6,711 bases of DNA from an uncultured Campylobacter sp. (GCF_905371695.1 NZ_CAJPMA010000090.1:1-6711); one strand, 5' to 3'. Counted from the first letter of the stretch, positions 1-6,692 are shown. Translations and numbers: made by a program. Notes: generated from the letters alone by a model not told the origin.

Positions 1-602
1 TTCTAACCGATATCGTCATCATCTTGATATTCTTTTTCTTTTACAATCTTTACGGCGCGGAGCTCGTGCGCTACCTAAAAAAGGCGCTTCCGATGAAAGA
101 GGACGACACGGGATTTATTTTAAGCGAAGTAGCAAACGTAATGAGCGTCGTTTTTTACTCTACGATAGCAAATATGATCCTTCAAGGCGCGCTTTTTGCG
201 ATTATTACTATGTTTTACGGCTACGACGGATTTTTTACGGGCATAATTTTCGGCTTTTGCTCGCTAATTCCGGTCGTGGGCGGGCTGCTAGCGTGGGGCC
301 CTATTAGCCTTTACGAATTTGCCGCTGGCAATGCTACGGGCGCGATTATCATCGGCGTTTATACGGTCGTAGTCATCTCGTTTTTAGCCGATAACTTCGC
401 AAAACCGCTCGTGATAAAATTTATCAACAACCGCCTGGTAAAATTTCCTACGATCATAAACGAGCTTTTGATATTTTTCGCGATGATTGCGGGAATCGCG
501 ACGTTCGGATTTTGGGGCATCATCCTAGGGCCCGCCATAGTTACGTTTTTTATGTCCGTTATCAAGCTTTACGTGCTGCTTCGCGAGCGCGCGGTGGTTT
601 AA
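1..602 (+). CDS. AI-2E family transporter (C-terminal part, 5' end outside window)
   Basis: This frame is open from the first complete codon at position 3 and ends in TAA at 600-602, leaving 199 visible residues; the start lies upstream. The TTG at 24 is internal, because seven hydrophobic codons precede it in frame. The visible part is an inner-membrane protein with several helices: the segment at about residues 1-14, one near 55-72, the SLIPVVGG region at 87-94, one at 110-130 and two near 153-196. The G..SLIPVVGG segment, the DNFAKPLV motif (130-137) and the FGFWGIILGP motif (168-177) are typical of the AI-2E/UPF0118 permease family. Members export or import small molecules, and some act as Na+/H+ antiporters, so the substrate cannot be read from sequence. 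The HIT gene follows 14 nt downstream, suggesting co-transcription. The family call is firm; the substrate is unknown. Confidence 0.9.
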   Translation, partial: LTDIVIILIFFFFYNLYGAELVRYLKKALPMKEDDTGFILSEVANVMSVVFYSTIANMILQGALFAIITMFYGYDGFFTGIIFGFCSLIPVVGGLLAWGPISLYEFAAGNATGAIIIGVYTVVVISFLADNFAKPLVIKFINNRLVKFPTIINELLIFFAMIAGIATFGFWGIILGPAIVTFFMSVIKLYVLLRERAVV

Positions 603-605
603 GTT

Positions 606-611
606 AAGGAG
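606..611 (+). promoter_or_regulatory. Ribosome binding site for the HIT gene
   Basis: AAGGAG lies 5 nt before the GTG at 617. It is a near-perfect Shine-Dalgarno sequence and fixes this non-ATG start. Confidence 0.8.
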
Positions 612-616
612 TTAAA

Positions 617-976
617 GTGATTTTCGAAGATGAATTAATACGCGTAGAGCGCGAAAGCGGCGAGCTTCCTTGGGTTAAAATTTTCGCTAAAAAAACCTAC
701 AAGGAGCTCACGGACTGCGACGAAAATACTCGCGCTAGGCTTTTTGAAGCGATGCTAATAACCGAACGCGCGATGATAAAATTTTACGCGCCCGATAAAA
801 TAAACGTCGCGAGCTTCGGCAATTACGTAGCGCAGGTGCATATCCACGTAATCGCGCGTTTTAAAGAAGACGCGTTTTTCCCGGAGAGCGTCTGGGGGCA
901 AAAACAGCGCGAGAGCCGTCTAAATTTGCCCGAATTTGAAGATTTCGCAGCCTTGCTAGCAAAAGAGCTGGGTTAA
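617..976 (+). CDS. HIT (histidine triad) family protein, QxHxH subtype
   Basis: This is a 119-aa cytosolic protein of the histidine triad superfamily of nucleotide hydrolases and transferases. The triad motif is at residues 73-79 and reads QVHIHVI: the usual first His is Gln, while the middle His (75, the expected nucleophile) and the last His (77) are present. The sequence around it (FGN...QVHIHVIARF...D..FPE.VWG, 67-94) matches a proteobacterial HIT subgroup that I recall carrying Gln here, so it is probably not damaged. The length is normal for a single-domain HIT protein. The start is GTG at 617 with a strong Shine-Dalgarno. The next gene begins 8 nt after the stop. Family knowledge suggests hydrolysis of AMP-linked or dinucleotide substrates; the actual substrate is unknown. 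Confidence 0.9.
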   Translation: MIFEDELIRVERESGELPWVKIFAKKTYKELTDCDENTRARLFEAMLITERAMIKFYAPDKINVASFGNYVAQVHIHVIARFKEDAFFPESVWGQKQRESRLNLPEFEDFAALLAKELG

Positions 977-984
977 GGCTGCGC

Positions 985-1857
985 GTGAAAATCGGTAAAA
1001 ACGCCCTAACCTACGCCGCAGCCGCTATTTGCGCGCTTTGTTTTAGCGTGCTTTTAACGCTTTATCTTAACTACGAAAAACAAAGCGAAGAGCAAACAAG
1101 ACGCGCATTTTTCGATTACCAAATCAAGCAGCTGCACAAAAACGTAGAGGACGCCAAGCTCTCGGCGGCAGCGATCGCCGCGCTTTTAGCGCAAAACGGC
1201 AATATAAAAGGTTGCTTTACGCAGCTAAGCCGCGAGCAGTGCCTAAAAAACGTGGACGAAATTATACATACTTTAAGCATGGCGTCGATGTATAAAAACA
1301 TTAAAATTCATCTTCACACGAGCGATTTTAAAAGCTACGTAAGAAGCTGGGATAAGCAAAATTTCGGCGATACGCTAAGCTCGTTTCGCTACTTAATCAG
1401 CGAAGCCGCCGAGCGTAAAACTCCCGTAGCCGGCGTCGAATACGGCGTGGCGGGAATTTTCGTGCGGGCCGTAAGCTCGATAAGCGAGAACGGACGGACG
1501 TTAGGCAGCGTCGAAGTGCTGCTTGATTACGAACATATAGCAAATTTTTTTAAAGAGCAAGGCATCGATTTATACGTATTAATCGATAAAAATAGATCCG
1601 TCTCCAAAAAGCCCGGCCCTAGCGACGCGCTGCTAAAAGATTATTACGTGCAAAATTTAAGCAGCGCGAATTTAAATTTAATCCAAATTTTAGACGAGAT
1701 AGACTTCAAAAACTCCGATTTTTACGCGTATAAGACGCATTTTATCTGCGCCGTGCCGCTAATAGACGCTTCAAACAAACGCATCGGCTATTACGTTTTA
1801 CACGTAAATTCAAACGAAAAAGAGCGATTTTTATCGCAAAATTACGTGGCTTTTTAG
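985..1857 (+). CDS. Membrane-anchored periplasmic double-Cache sensor protein without an output domain
   Basis: This 290-aa protein has a short basic N-terminus, one hydrophobic helix at about residues 7-28, and then a polar extracytoplasmic part. The start GTG has TAAGG at 974-978, 6 nt upstream, overlapping the stop of the HIT gene. The helix 31-70 looks like the long N-terminal helix of Cache sensors. The stretch HLHTSDFKSYVRSW (109-122), then FGD.LSSFR (127-135), then VEYGVAG..VRAVSSI (151-166) and LGSVEVL (173-179) resembles the ligand-binding dCache_3-type domains of chemoreceptors and sensor kinases. A second, shorter subdomain would cover about 195-275. The protein ends 15 residues after the last predicted strand (YYVLHVNS), with no second membrane helix, HAMP, MCP, kinase or GGDEF domain. 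C77 and C86 could form a disulfide. It is either a free-standing sensor or accessory binding protein, or a truncated receptor. The Cache fold call is fairly firm; ligand and partner are unknown. Confidence 0.75.
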   Translation: MKIGKNALTYAAAAICALCFSVLLTLYLNYEKQSEEQTRRAFFDYQIKQLHKNVEDAKLSAAAIAALLAQNGNIKGCFTQLSREQCLKNVDEIIHTLSMASMYKNIKIHLHTSDFKSYVRSWDKQNFGDTLSSFRYLISEAAERKTPVAGVEYGVAGIFVRAVSSISENGRTLGSVEVLLDYEHIANFFKEQGIDLYVLIDKNRSVSKKPGPSDALLKDYYVQNLSSANLNLIQILDEIDFKNSDFYAYKTHFICAVPLIDASNKRIGYYVLHVNSNEKERFLSQNYVAF

Positions 1858-1858
1858 G

Positions 1859-1913
1859 CTAAAATTTCGCCCGATTTCTAAAATTTCGCCGATAAAATTA
1901 AGCCAAATTTCGC
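1859..1913 (+). repeat. Short direct repeats in the gap upstream of mobB
   Basis: CTAAAATTTCGCC occurs at 1859-1871 and again at 1878-1890 (19-nt period). The core AAATTTCGC recurs at 1905-1913. Both full copies are followed by GAT after zero or one extra C. These could be operator-like sites, or chance in a genome rich in AAATTT. Confidence 0.5.
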
Positions 1914-1919
1914 TACAAT
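1893..1919 (+). promoter_or_regulatory. Candidate sigma-70 promoter for the mobB-fbp-metG run
   Basis: Two -10-like hexamers lie in the only sizeable gap before the last gene: TAAAAT at 1893-1898 and TACAAT at 1914-1919. The second would place transcription start near 1926, about 22 nt before the mobB ATG. No TTGACA-like -35 is visible, which is usual for Campylobacter promoters. The sequence is AT-rich and the hexamers are short, so this is only a candidate. Confidence 0.35.
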
Positions 1920-1947
1920 GAGCCCCGAATTTCACGTAAGGAAAACA

Positions 1948-2427
1948 ATGAAAAGACTAGCCGTCGCGTTTTCGGGTCCGTCAAATAGCGGCAAGACGAC
2001 GCTAATTCTACGCATCGCAACGAAATTTATAAAAGACGGACTTAAAGTCGTAGTAGTTAAGCACGATCCCGGCGATAAAGCGCGCTTTGACGTAGAGGGC
2101 AAGGATAGCTGGCGATTTAGCGAGGTCGGCGCGGACGTAGTGGTGATGAGCCCAACGAGAACGACATATTTTTCGCGCGAAAGCTCGCGGTTAGAGGACG
2201 TCGTGAGGATGTTGGGCGAGTTTGATCTACTGCTGGTAGAAGGGCTAAAAACGCTGCCGCTACCTAGAATTAGCGTCTTTAAAGACGAAATCGACGAAAG
2301 TTATTTGAGCTTTTCGGATGCTATCGCTACTTACCGCAAGGACGCGCCTTACGAAATAAAAAATCTAAATTTAGACGACACGGACGCGATTTGCGCGTGG
2401 ATATTACAAAACGCAAAGGCTGTATAA
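1948..2427 (+). CDS. mobB: Molybdopterin-guanine dinucleotide biosynthesis protein MobB
   Basis: MobB is a cytosolic GTP-binding protein that assists MobA in attaching GMP to molybdopterin, giving the (bis-)MGD cofactor of enzymes such as formate dehydrogenase and nitrate, TMAO or DMSO reductases. The 159-aa product has a Walker A loop at residues 10-17 (GPSNSGKT), the MobB-typical KHDP (38-41) followed by D48 and a DSWRF...GAD stretch (53-63), and a Walker B-like DLLLVEG (93-99). The length is typical of stand-alone MobB. An in-frame ATG at 1918 would add 10 residues, but AAGGA at 1938-1942 sits 5 nt before the ATG at 1948 and the MKRLAVAFSG beginning fits the family, so 1948 is chosen. Its stop shares one base with the fbp start, implying translational coupling. 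No mobA is in the window. Confidence 0.93.
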   Translation: MKRLAVAFSGPSNSGKTTLILRIATKFIKDGLKVVVVKHDPGDKARFDVEGKDSWRFSEVGADVVVMSPTRTTYFSRESSRLEDVVRMLGEFDLLLVEGLKTLPLPRISVFKDEIDESYLSFSDAIATYRKDAPYEIKNLNLDDTDAICAWILQNAKAV

Positions 2428-3293
2428 TGAACGAAATCGATCAAATTTTTAGCGCCGTAAAAGAGGTCGCTACGCAAATTAGCGAAGCTATAAAATACGC
2501 CGATCTAGGCTACACTGCGCACGAAAACGCCACGGGCGATACGCAGCTAAAACTAGACGTTTTAAGCGACGAGCTAATCACCGCGAAATTTAGCGCGCTA
2601 GCTTGCGTAAAAGCGCTAGTAAGCGAGGAGAAAGACGACGTTTTAAGCTTAAATCCAAACGCTAAATTTATAGTAGCCTACGACCCGCTAGACGGATCTA
2701 GCCTAATAGACGTAAATTTCGCGGTTGGATCGATATTCGGTATTTACGAAAACGAGCTAAATCCGCGTAATTTAGTCGCGGCGGCTTACTGCGTGTACGG
2801 GCCTAGATTAGAGCTCGTGCTTTGCCCGCAAAAAGGCGAGAAGCCGCGCCTTTTTAGGCTGGGAAGAGACGGCGAGTTTAAATTCGCAAAAGAGCTGGCC
2901 CTAGAGCCCAAAGGCAAACTAAACGCCACGGGCGCTACGCAAAAAGGCTGGTCGAGCGCCCACCGCGCCTTTATTAAGGCGTTATTCGACGAAGGCTACC
3001 GCCTGCGCTACTCAGGCGCGATGGTAAGCGACTTGCACCAAATTTTACTAAAAGGCGGCGGGCTATTTAGCTACCCGGCGACGACTGACGCGCCTAAGGG
3101 CAAGCTGCGCGAGCTATTTGAGGTGTTGCCGTTTGCCTTTATCTACGAAAACGCGGGCGGCGCTACTAGCGACGGATACTCAAAAAGCCTCTTTGATACG
3201 CAAATAACCGCGACTCACCAGACCACGCCGTGCTTTTTCGGCTCGACTTACGAGATCGAAAAATTACGCGAATTTTACGGAAACGCGCAGTGA
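2427..3293 (+). CDS. fbp: Class I fructose-1,6-bisphosphatase
   Basis: The enzyme hydrolyses fructose 1,6-bisphosphate to fructose 6-phosphate, the committed step of gluconeogenesis. That step matters in Campylobacter, which generally lacks phosphofructokinase and grows on amino and organic acids. The 288-aa protein has the metal-binding VSEE (65-68) and DPLDGSS (86-92) motifs, followed by NFAVGSIFGIY (97-107). The sugar-phosphate region YSGAMVSDLHQIL (195-207) and the KGKLRELFEVLP stretch (224-235, with E232 as the likely metal ligand) are also present, as is YENAGG (240-245). It is shorter than the roughly 330-aa E. coli enzyme, mostly through a compact N-terminus, but no catalytic motif is missing. 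The start at 2427 overlaps the mobB TAA by one base; AAAGG at 2415-2419 is the likely ribosome site. In-frame upstream codons from 2391 lie inside mobB and are not used. Confidence 0.96.
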   Translation: MNEIDQIFSAVKEVATQISEAIKYADLGYTAHENATGDTQLKLDVLSDELITAKFSALACVKALVSEEKDDVLSLNPNAKFIVAYDPLDGSSLIDVNFAVGSIFGIYENELNPRNLVAAAYCVYGPRLELVLCPQKGEKPRLFRLGRDGEFKFAKELALEPKGKLNATGATQKGWSSAHRAFIKALFDEGYRLRYSGAMVSDLHQILLKGGGLFSYPATTDAPKGKLRELFEVLPFAFIYENAGGATSDGYSKSLFDTQITATHQTTPCFFGSTYEIEKLREFYGNAQ

Positions 3294-3520
3294 GCGAAAA
3301 TTTAGACGCCGCGCAAGAGGGCGAGCAAACCGCGCAAAAGGATAAATTCGACCTCGCCCTAGAAGAGCAGGCTAAAATTTTACAAGCTTGTCAAAACTCG
3401 CGCGGATTAATCAGCTGTCTAAACTGCGACGAAATTTTCGCCTGCCCTACTCGAAAAAACTACGTAGACGCCGCGTATAACTCGATGTCCAAAGGCGACA
3501 GCGGCGGATTTGATTTCTAA
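3290..3520 (+). CDS. Conserved small four-cysteine protein of unknown function (Cj0839c-like)
   Basis: This 76-aa cytosolic protein has an acidic, Gln/Glu-rich N-terminal third (1-33) and a conserved-looking C-terminal half. The cysteines are C34, C43, C46 and C52, arranged C-x8-C-x2-C-x5-C, which could bind zinc or another metal. The C-terminus, YVDAAYNSMSKGDSGGFDF, resembles an ending I recall in small campylobacterial proteins. I place the start at GTG 3290, which overlaps the fbp stop as GTGA; an upstream ATG at 3230 lies deep inside fbp and would add 20 basic residues unlike the family. A weak site, ACGGAAA at 3277-3283, precedes it. metG starts 16 nt downstream. Sitting between fbp and metG, it is likely co-expressed with both, but that does not give its function. 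Confidence 0.8.
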   Translation: MSENLDAAQEGEQTAQKDKFDLALEEQAKILQACQNSRGLISCLNCDEIFACPTRKNYVDAAYNSMSKGDSGGFDF

Positions 3521-3524
3521 ATTT

Positions 3525-3530
3525 AAAGGA
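3525..3530 (+). promoter_or_regulatory. Ribosome binding site for metG
   Basis: AAAGGA lies 6 nt upstream of the ATG at 3537 and favours it over the ATG at 3510, which lies inside the preceding gene. Confidence 0.75.
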
Positions 3531-3536
3531 AAAATA

Positions 3537-5450
3537 ATGAAAGAGAAATGCTATATAACCACGCCTATTTATTACGTAAACGACGTTCCGCACATAGGAC
3601 ACGCCTACACGACGATAATCGCCGATACCTTAGCCCGCTTTCGCCGCTTGCAAGGATACGATACCTACTTTATGACCGGTACCGACGAGCACGGGCAAAA
3701 GATAGAGCAAGCCGCAGCCGCGCGAGGCAAGACACCCCAAGCCTACGCCGACGAGATAAGCGGAAAATTTCGCGCGCTGTGGGACGAATTTAAGATCAGC
3801 TACGACCACTTCATCCGCACCACCGACGCTTCGCACAAGCTCACCGCGCAAAACGCATTTCTTAAAATGTACGAGAAAGGCGATATTTATAAAGGCGAAT
3901 ACGAGGGCTTTTACTGCGTTAGCTGCGAGAGCTTTTTCACCGCTACGCAGCTACTTGAAAACGAGTGCTGTCCGGACTGCGGGCGCAAAACCAGCATCGT
4001 AAAAGAGGAAAGCTACTTTTTTAAACTCTCAAAATACGAAGACGCGCTGTTAAAATGGTACGAAAACGACGAGCGCTGCATACTTCCGCGCGGCAAGAAA
4101 AACGAGGTCGTAAGCTTCGTAAAAAGCGGATTAAAAGACCTATCTATCACGCGCACGAGCTTTGATTGGGGCATTAAGCTACCCGCGAGCCTAAACGAGC
4201 CTAGACACGTAATGTACGTCTGGCTGGACGCGCTGGTAAATTACCTAAGCACGCTAGGCTATACGCGCGGCGACGAGCTAATGAGCTACTGGCAAAACGC
4301 CGTGCATATCGTAGGCAAAGACATTCTGCGCTTTCACGCGGTTTACTGGCCGGCGTTTTTGATGAGCCTTGATCTGCCACTGCCGCGTTGCGTAGCCGCG
4401 CACGGCTGGTGGACCAGAGACGGCGAAAAGATGAGTAAAAGCAAAGGCAACGTCGTAGATCCGCGCGAAGTCGCAAACGCCTACGGACTAGAAAATTTCA
4501 GGTACTTTTTACTGCGCGAGGTTCCGTTCGGGCAAGACGGCGATTTTAGCCAAAAAGCGCTAATCGAGCGCATAAATACGGAGCTAGGCAACGGACTTGG
4601 CAACCTACTAAACCGCATAATCGGCATGAGCGGAAAATATAGCGAGTTTAAAATCATAAGCGCGAACGTAGAGAAATTTTACTCGGCCGAGCTAGCCGAA
4701 GCGCAAGGCTATTTGGGCGCGGCTATTTCGAATTTGGAAATTCTAGCCACGAACCGCTATTTAGAGGAACTTTGGCGCGTAGTAGCCCTAGCTAACGGCG
4801 TCATCGCGAAATACGAGCCTTGGTCGCTGATTAAATCCGGACGAGCGGACGAGGCTAACGCGCTCGTAGCGTTATGCGCGAATTTACTAGCCCGCGTAGC
4901 CGTGCTTTTAAGCCCCGCGATGCCCGAAACCTGCGCCAAGATCGCAAGCGCGTTAAATTTTGAAATTTCGACAAATACTTACGAGCGAGCCGTGCTTAAA
5001 GGCGAGCTTTTAGATTTTACCGCGACCGCGACGGAGCCGCTATTTCCGCGTATAGAAGGCGAACTGATGGCAAGACCGCAAGCGCCGCAAAATTTAGCCC
5101 AAGAACCGCAAGAACAAGAGCGCATTATCGCGATCGACGATTTCGCGAAAATCGCGATAAAAGTAGGCACCGTGCTAGAATGCGAGCGCGTCGAAGGCAG
5201 CGATAAACTGCTAAAATTTCAAATCGATCTGGGCGAGGAAAAACCGCGCCAAATTTTATCGGGGATCGCGAAATTTTACGATCCGACAGAGTTAATCGGC
5301 AAGCAAGTGTGCGTGCTGGCAAACCTAAAAGAGCGTACGATGATGAAAAAATACGTCTCGCAAGGCATGATTTTAAGCGCGGAAACGGACGGAAAACTAA
5401 CGCTAATCGCGCCTAGCGCGCCCGCAAAAAACGGCGCCGTAATCGGCTAA
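3537..5450 (+). CDS. metG: Methionyl-tRNA synthetase
   Basis: The enzyme charges tRNA(Met), including initiator tRNA, with methionine using ATP in the cytosol, and is essential. The 637-aa protein has the class I HIGH signature at 19-22 and KMSKS at 298-302. The inserted zinc-knuckle domain carries C127, C130, C145 and C148 (two C-x2-C pairs). The anticodon-binding helical domain covers about 350-500. A low-complexity Pro/Gln/Glu linker (513-529) leads to a C-terminal Trbp111-like tRNA-binding OB-fold domain (about 533-637; VGTVLECERVEGSDKLL at 543-559, GKQVCVLANL at 588-597). That domain usually drives dimerisation and tRNA affinity. The size is normal for the dimeric bacterial form and no motif is missing. 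The next gene starts 13 nt after the stop. Confidence 0.97.
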   Translation: MKEKCYITTPIYYVNDVPHIGHAYTTIIADTLARFRRLQGYDTYFMTGTDEHGQKIEQAAAARGKTPQAYADEISGKFRALWDEFKISYDHFIRTTDASHKLTAQNAFLKMYEKGDIYKGEYEGFYCVSCESFFTATQLLENECCPDCGRKTSIVKEESYFFKLSKYEDALLKWYENDERCILPRGKKNEVVSFVKSGLKDLSITRTSFDWGIKLPASLNEPRHVMYVWLDALVNYLSTLGYTRGDELMSYWQNAVHIVGKDILRFHAVYWPAFLMSLDLPLPRCVAAHGWWTRDGEKMSKSKGNVVDPREVANAYGLENFRYFLLREVPFGQDGDFSQKALIERINTELGNGLGNLLNRIIGMSGKYSEFKIISANVEKFYSAELAEAQGYLGAAISNLEILATNRYLEELWRVVALANGVIAKYEPWSLIKSGRADEANALVALCANLLARVAVLLSPAMPETCAKIASALNFEISTNTYERAVLKGELLDFTATATEPLFPRIEGELMARPQAPQNLAQEPQEQERIIAIDDFAKIAIKVGTVLECERVEGSDKLLKFQIDLGEEKPRQILSGIAKFYDPTELIGKQVCVLANLKERTMMKKYVSQGMILSAETDGKLTLIAPSAPAKNGAVIG

Positions 5451-5463
5451 AAGGCGAATTTTA

Positions 5464-6450
5464 ATGACGATAGAAAATCTAGCCCGCCTGATCAACGCGC
5501 AGATTTTAAATAAACCTAGCGTCTCGGGAGTGCTGGATTTTACGTTTAACCCCAAAAGCGTTCGGCGCGGATTCGCATTTATCGCGCAAGACGCTAACGA
5601 GCAAGATTTAGAGCTTGCGGTTAAAAACGGCGCTTACGCGGTTATCTGCGAAGAGACTCCAAGCGTCTGCGACTCCGAAACCGCCTATTTAAAGGTGCAA
5701 AATCTCCAAACCGCCCTCGTGCGCCTAATGCGCTTCGAATCGGCGGGCAAAAATCTAAAATTTTGCCTAGTAAACGCCGCGGGCGCCGCGATTTTAGGAC
5801 GCATGAGCCTTAGTAAAAACGCAAGCTTGCTGCCCGCCGATTTCTCGCAGGCGTTTATGAAAATTTTACGCGCGAAAAGCGGCGACGTATTTTTTACCGG
5901 CGACGCAAGGATGCTGCAACGCATCGCGCCGGCCTACGACACGGCGTTTACGGACGCTAAAATAGGCGCTCTAAACCCAAGCTCCATATTTTTTACAACG
6001 CTGATTTGCGACGAGATTTATTACCAAAATTTAGCTCTACCGCGCGTTTTTACGGGGACTTTTTGCGGACTGCTTCACTATCTGCGCGCGAACGGCGTGG
6101 AATTTAAGCTAGGCGACATGCGAGCGCTCGGGCATTTCGAGCCTATTTTTATCGATAAAAATTTTCATCCCGCGCACTTCGGAGCTAGTTTTCGCGCCCT
6201 AATCGCAGAAAGCGACGACGAGCTTTTCGAGATCGAAGCAGCGTATCTACGTAAAAATTTCGACCCCGCCGACGTAATTTTTTGCCTGCCCGCCGACAGC
6301 CGTATAAATGTCTCCGGCGCGTTTAGATTTAGCGATTTAAACGAGCTAAAAGGGCTTAAAAATTTTCGCTACGCGCTCGTAAACGCGGGTAAAAGCGAAA
6401 TTTTAGCCGCGCTAAACGCTAGCGACGGCGAGCGAAATTTATTCGAGTAA
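5464..6450 (+). CDS. Mur-ligase-like protein lacking the ATP-binding motif (Cj0837c-like, function unknown)
   Basis: This is a 328-aa soluble-looking protein with no signal peptide or membrane helix. The start ATG is preceded by AAAAGG (5449-5454), 9 nt away and overlapping the metG stop. Residues about 24-64 (FTFNPKSVRRGFAFIAQ, then LAVKNGAYAVICEE) resemble the N-terminal UDP-binding domain of MurE/MurF ligases (pattern: DSR.V..G.lFvA, then A...GA.avi.e). Where those enzymes have TGTNGKT(T), this protein has LVNAAGAAILGRMSLSKN (102-119), with no P-loop. The middle is also much shorter than in MurF (about 450-500 aa). A stretch at 223-245 (IDKNFHPAHF, then FRAL) weakly recalls the D.YNANP...L part of the Mur C-terminal domain. 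I infer a catalytically inactive or repurposed Mur-family relative. The gene is intact, and a dedicated function is unknown. Confidence 0.75.
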   Translation: MTIENLARLINAQILNKPSVSGVLDFTFNPKSVRRGFAFIAQDANEQDLELAVKNGAYAVICEETPSVCDSETAYLKVQNLQTALVRLMRFESAGKNLKFCLVNAAGAAILGRMSLSKNASLLPADFSQAFMKILRAKSGDVFFTGDARMLQRIAPAYDTAFTDAKIGALNPSSIFFTTLICDEIYYQNLALPRVFTGTFCGLLHYLRANGVEFKLGDMRALGHFEPIFIDKNFHPAHFGASFRALIAESDDELFEIEAAYLRKNFDPADVIFCLPADSRINVSGAFRFSDLNELKGLKNFRYALVNAGKSEILAALNASDGERNLFE

Positions 6451-6641
6451 AATTTAAAAGCGGCGACCTTACCGCTATTTTTGCGCTATTTTTAGCGTCG
6501 GCGGCGGCGTATTTATGGACGACGGACTTTTTAAATACGAGTTTAGCCGCGTCGCGGCGCCGCCTCCCGTTCGTTCCGTTTATCGCGGGGCCTACCGCGG
6601 ATGCGCCGTATCAAATTCCCTTTCGTAAAAGACGAGTTTAG
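6441..6641 (+). pseudogene. Possible decayed small membrane protein gene
   Basis: Reading from 6447 gives KFKSGDLTAIFALFL and onward: a basic start, one membrane helix (about 12 to 18 codons long) and then TTDFLNTSLAA, before the frame turns Arg/Pro-rich and stops at TAG 6639-6641. The beginning looks like a real inner-membrane protein N-terminus, loosely like small NusG-domain-II proteins. No ATG, GTG or TTG opens it: the codon at 6447 is GTA, and the only unusual candidate is ATT at 6441. Another frame further on reads SLGGEYGSYE (6635-6664), which could be the continuation after frameshifts. The family guess is weak. Confidence 0.35.
6459..6482 (+). terminator. Weak intrinsic terminator candidate after the last gene
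   Basis: AGCGG (6459-6463) pairs with CCGCT (6472-6476) around an 8-nt loop and is followed by ATTTTT (6477-6482). A second hairpin, CGCTA (6484-6488) with TAGCG (6493-6497) around TTTT, follows at once. The stems are only 5 bp, so termination may be partial or absent. The same bases lie within the possible decayed ORF. Confidence 0.35.
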
Positions 6642-6692
6642 GCGGCGAATACGGCAGCTACGAGAATTTTAATTAATCGCGTCCAAACGCGC

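Noticed and set aside
1012..1044. Lipoprotein signal (lipobox) in the dCache protein
   Set aside because: The cysteines C16 and C19 are preceded by Ile and Leu, not Gly/Ala/Ser, so the helix is better read as an uncleaved membrane anchor.
1857..1904. Terminator hairpin after the dCache gene (GGCT ... AGCC)
   Set aside because: Only four bp pair well, the arms are about 40 nt apart and no T tract follows.
1918..1947. Longer mobB start at ATG 1918
   Set aside because: It overlaps the candidate -10 sequence and lacks a Shine-Dalgarno, whereas ATG 1948 has AAGGA at good spacing and gives the normal MobB N-terminus.
3230..3289. Longer start for the small Cys protein
   Set aside because: The 20 added residues come from the out-of-frame 3' end of fbp and are basic and unlike the rest; GTG 3290 gives a standard GTGA coupling.
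3548..3793. Alternative-frame 81-aa ORF at the 5' end of metG
   Set aside because: It overlaps the HIGH-motif region of metG in another frame and its Arg-rich composition is a frame artefact.
4201..4476. Antisense 91-aa ORF inside metG
   Set aside because: It lies wholly opposite the conserved catalytic region of metG, is Arg/Ala/Ser-rich as expected for an antisense shadow, and resembles no family.
6382..6396. GKS in the C-terminus of the Mur-like protein (residues 309-311) as a P-loop
   Set aside because: The upstream Gly of GxxxxGK[ST] is missing and the site is near the C-terminus rather than at the expected position in a Mur ligase.
6515..6628. 37-aa ATG-started ORF in the tail
   Set aside because: It has no ribosome binding site, a Pro/Arg-rich composition and no recognisable motif, and it overlaps the more protein-like frame beginning at 6447.
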